From positions 1-6,155 of the forward strand of contig DCTU01000412.1 of NCBI GenBank assembly GCA_002329445.1: a DNA stretch of 6,155 bases, given 5' to 3'. How positions within the stretch are numbered: position 1 is the first letter of the stretch; every line of letters starts with the position of its first letter. The translations under genes and the position numbers were made by a program. Below are positions 5,900 through 6,155 of the stretch, in pieces. The notes under the pieces are model-generated. The model was not told where the DNA came from, did no database searches, and was given only the letters and a program-made list of their open reading frames with translations. This stretch comes from a bacterium UBP9_UBA1432. GTDB lineage: Bacteria > Vulcanimicrobiota > Xenobia > Xenobiales > Xenobiaceae.

Positions 5900-6155
5900 C
5901 AGGACAGGTAGGTATAGCGGCTCAGGCTGGCCTCGTAGTTCTGCAGCAGACGCTGGGACTCATCCAGGCTGATGCTGCCCTCGGCCAGGGCCCGCTCGCT
6001 CTGCTGGCGCATCTCCTCCAGCAGGTCCTCCGAGTTGTACTGGACGTAGCCCAGCACCTCCCGCATGGTGTCCCCCCGCACCACGTGCTGGATCTGGTAG
6101 CCCTGCGGCGTCAGGCGGATGTGGACCGCGTTGGTGTCGCCGAAGAGGTTGTGCA
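5899..6155 (-). CDS. speA: Biosynthetic arginine decarboxylase, C-terminal fragment (cut by window edge)
   Basis: Only the last 84 codons are in the window; the gene continues beyond 6155. The complete enzyme, about 630-660 residues in the family, is PLP-dependent and converts arginine to agmatine, the entry to putrescine and spermidine synthesis. The visible part begins with HNLFGDTNAVHI, a strongly conserved stretch near the end of the beta domain of this enzyme. It continues with VVRGDTMREVLGYVQY and a helical tail (EDLLEEM, SLDESQRLLQNYEASL), ending in SRYTYLS. This combination is characteristic of the long SpeA type and not of the acid-induced decarboxylase. The TGA stop is at 5901-5899. 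The catalytic lysine, start and promoter are outside the window. It converges on the protease gene and shares the terminator region. An internal GTG at 6084 could open a short frame, but the continuous homology upstream shows it is not a start. Confidence 0.92.
   Translation of the reverse strand, partial: HNLFGDTNAVHIRLTPQGYQIQHVVRGDTMREVLGYVQYNSEDLLEEMRQQSERALAEGSISLDESQRLLQNYEASLSRYTYLS

Overview
The window is GC-rich bacterial chromosome (roughly two thirds G+C by eye) and densely coded. It holds five complete genes and the 3' end of a sixth. All are recognisable housekeeping, regulatory or degradative families. I see no tRNA, rRNA, CRISPR array, insertion sequence or phage gene. The host cannot be named from this DNA. 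The adenosine deaminase carries an Asp-Asn variant of its second metal motif, which I recall from actinobacterial and related enzymes. The long biosynthetic arginine decarboxylase is known from proteobacteria, cyanobacteria, Bacteroidetes and others. I therefore leave the phylum open.

Layout, left to right. On the minus strand lie a MarR-type regulator (45-473) and, upstream of it, an SGNH/GDSL esterase of the arylesterase/acyltransferase type (562-1206). A short intergenic stretch (1207-1322) separates the esterase from the divergent plus-strand gene for 6-phosphogluconate dehydrogenase (gnd, 1323-2753). Adenosine deaminase (add, 2869-4098) follows on the same strand after a 115-base gap. 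Next is a 240-base regulatory-looking gap with two stem-loops, an extended -10 motif and a strong intrinsic terminator. A subtilisin-family (S8) protease with a propeptide but no visible signal peptide follows (4339-5832). A hairpin terminator (5858-5899) separates it from the convergent C-terminus of biosynthetic arginine decarboxylase (speA, 5899-6155, minus strand), which runs off the window.

How the genes work together. gnd (oxidative pentose phosphate pathway, NADPH and ribulose 5-phosphate), add (purine salvage) and speA (agmatine and polyamine synthesis) are central metabolism, but their adjacency suggests no shared pathway. The MarR gene has a well-formed promoter of its own. A perfect 15-base dyad overlaps the -35 element and spacer, which suggests autorepression. 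The predicted transcription start falls on the ATG, so the mRNA is probably leaderless.

I found no clear sign of an undescribed multi-gene system. The points most worth checking are the leaderless, self-regulated marR promoter, the promoter-like motif directly before the add terminator, and the protease without a secretion signal.
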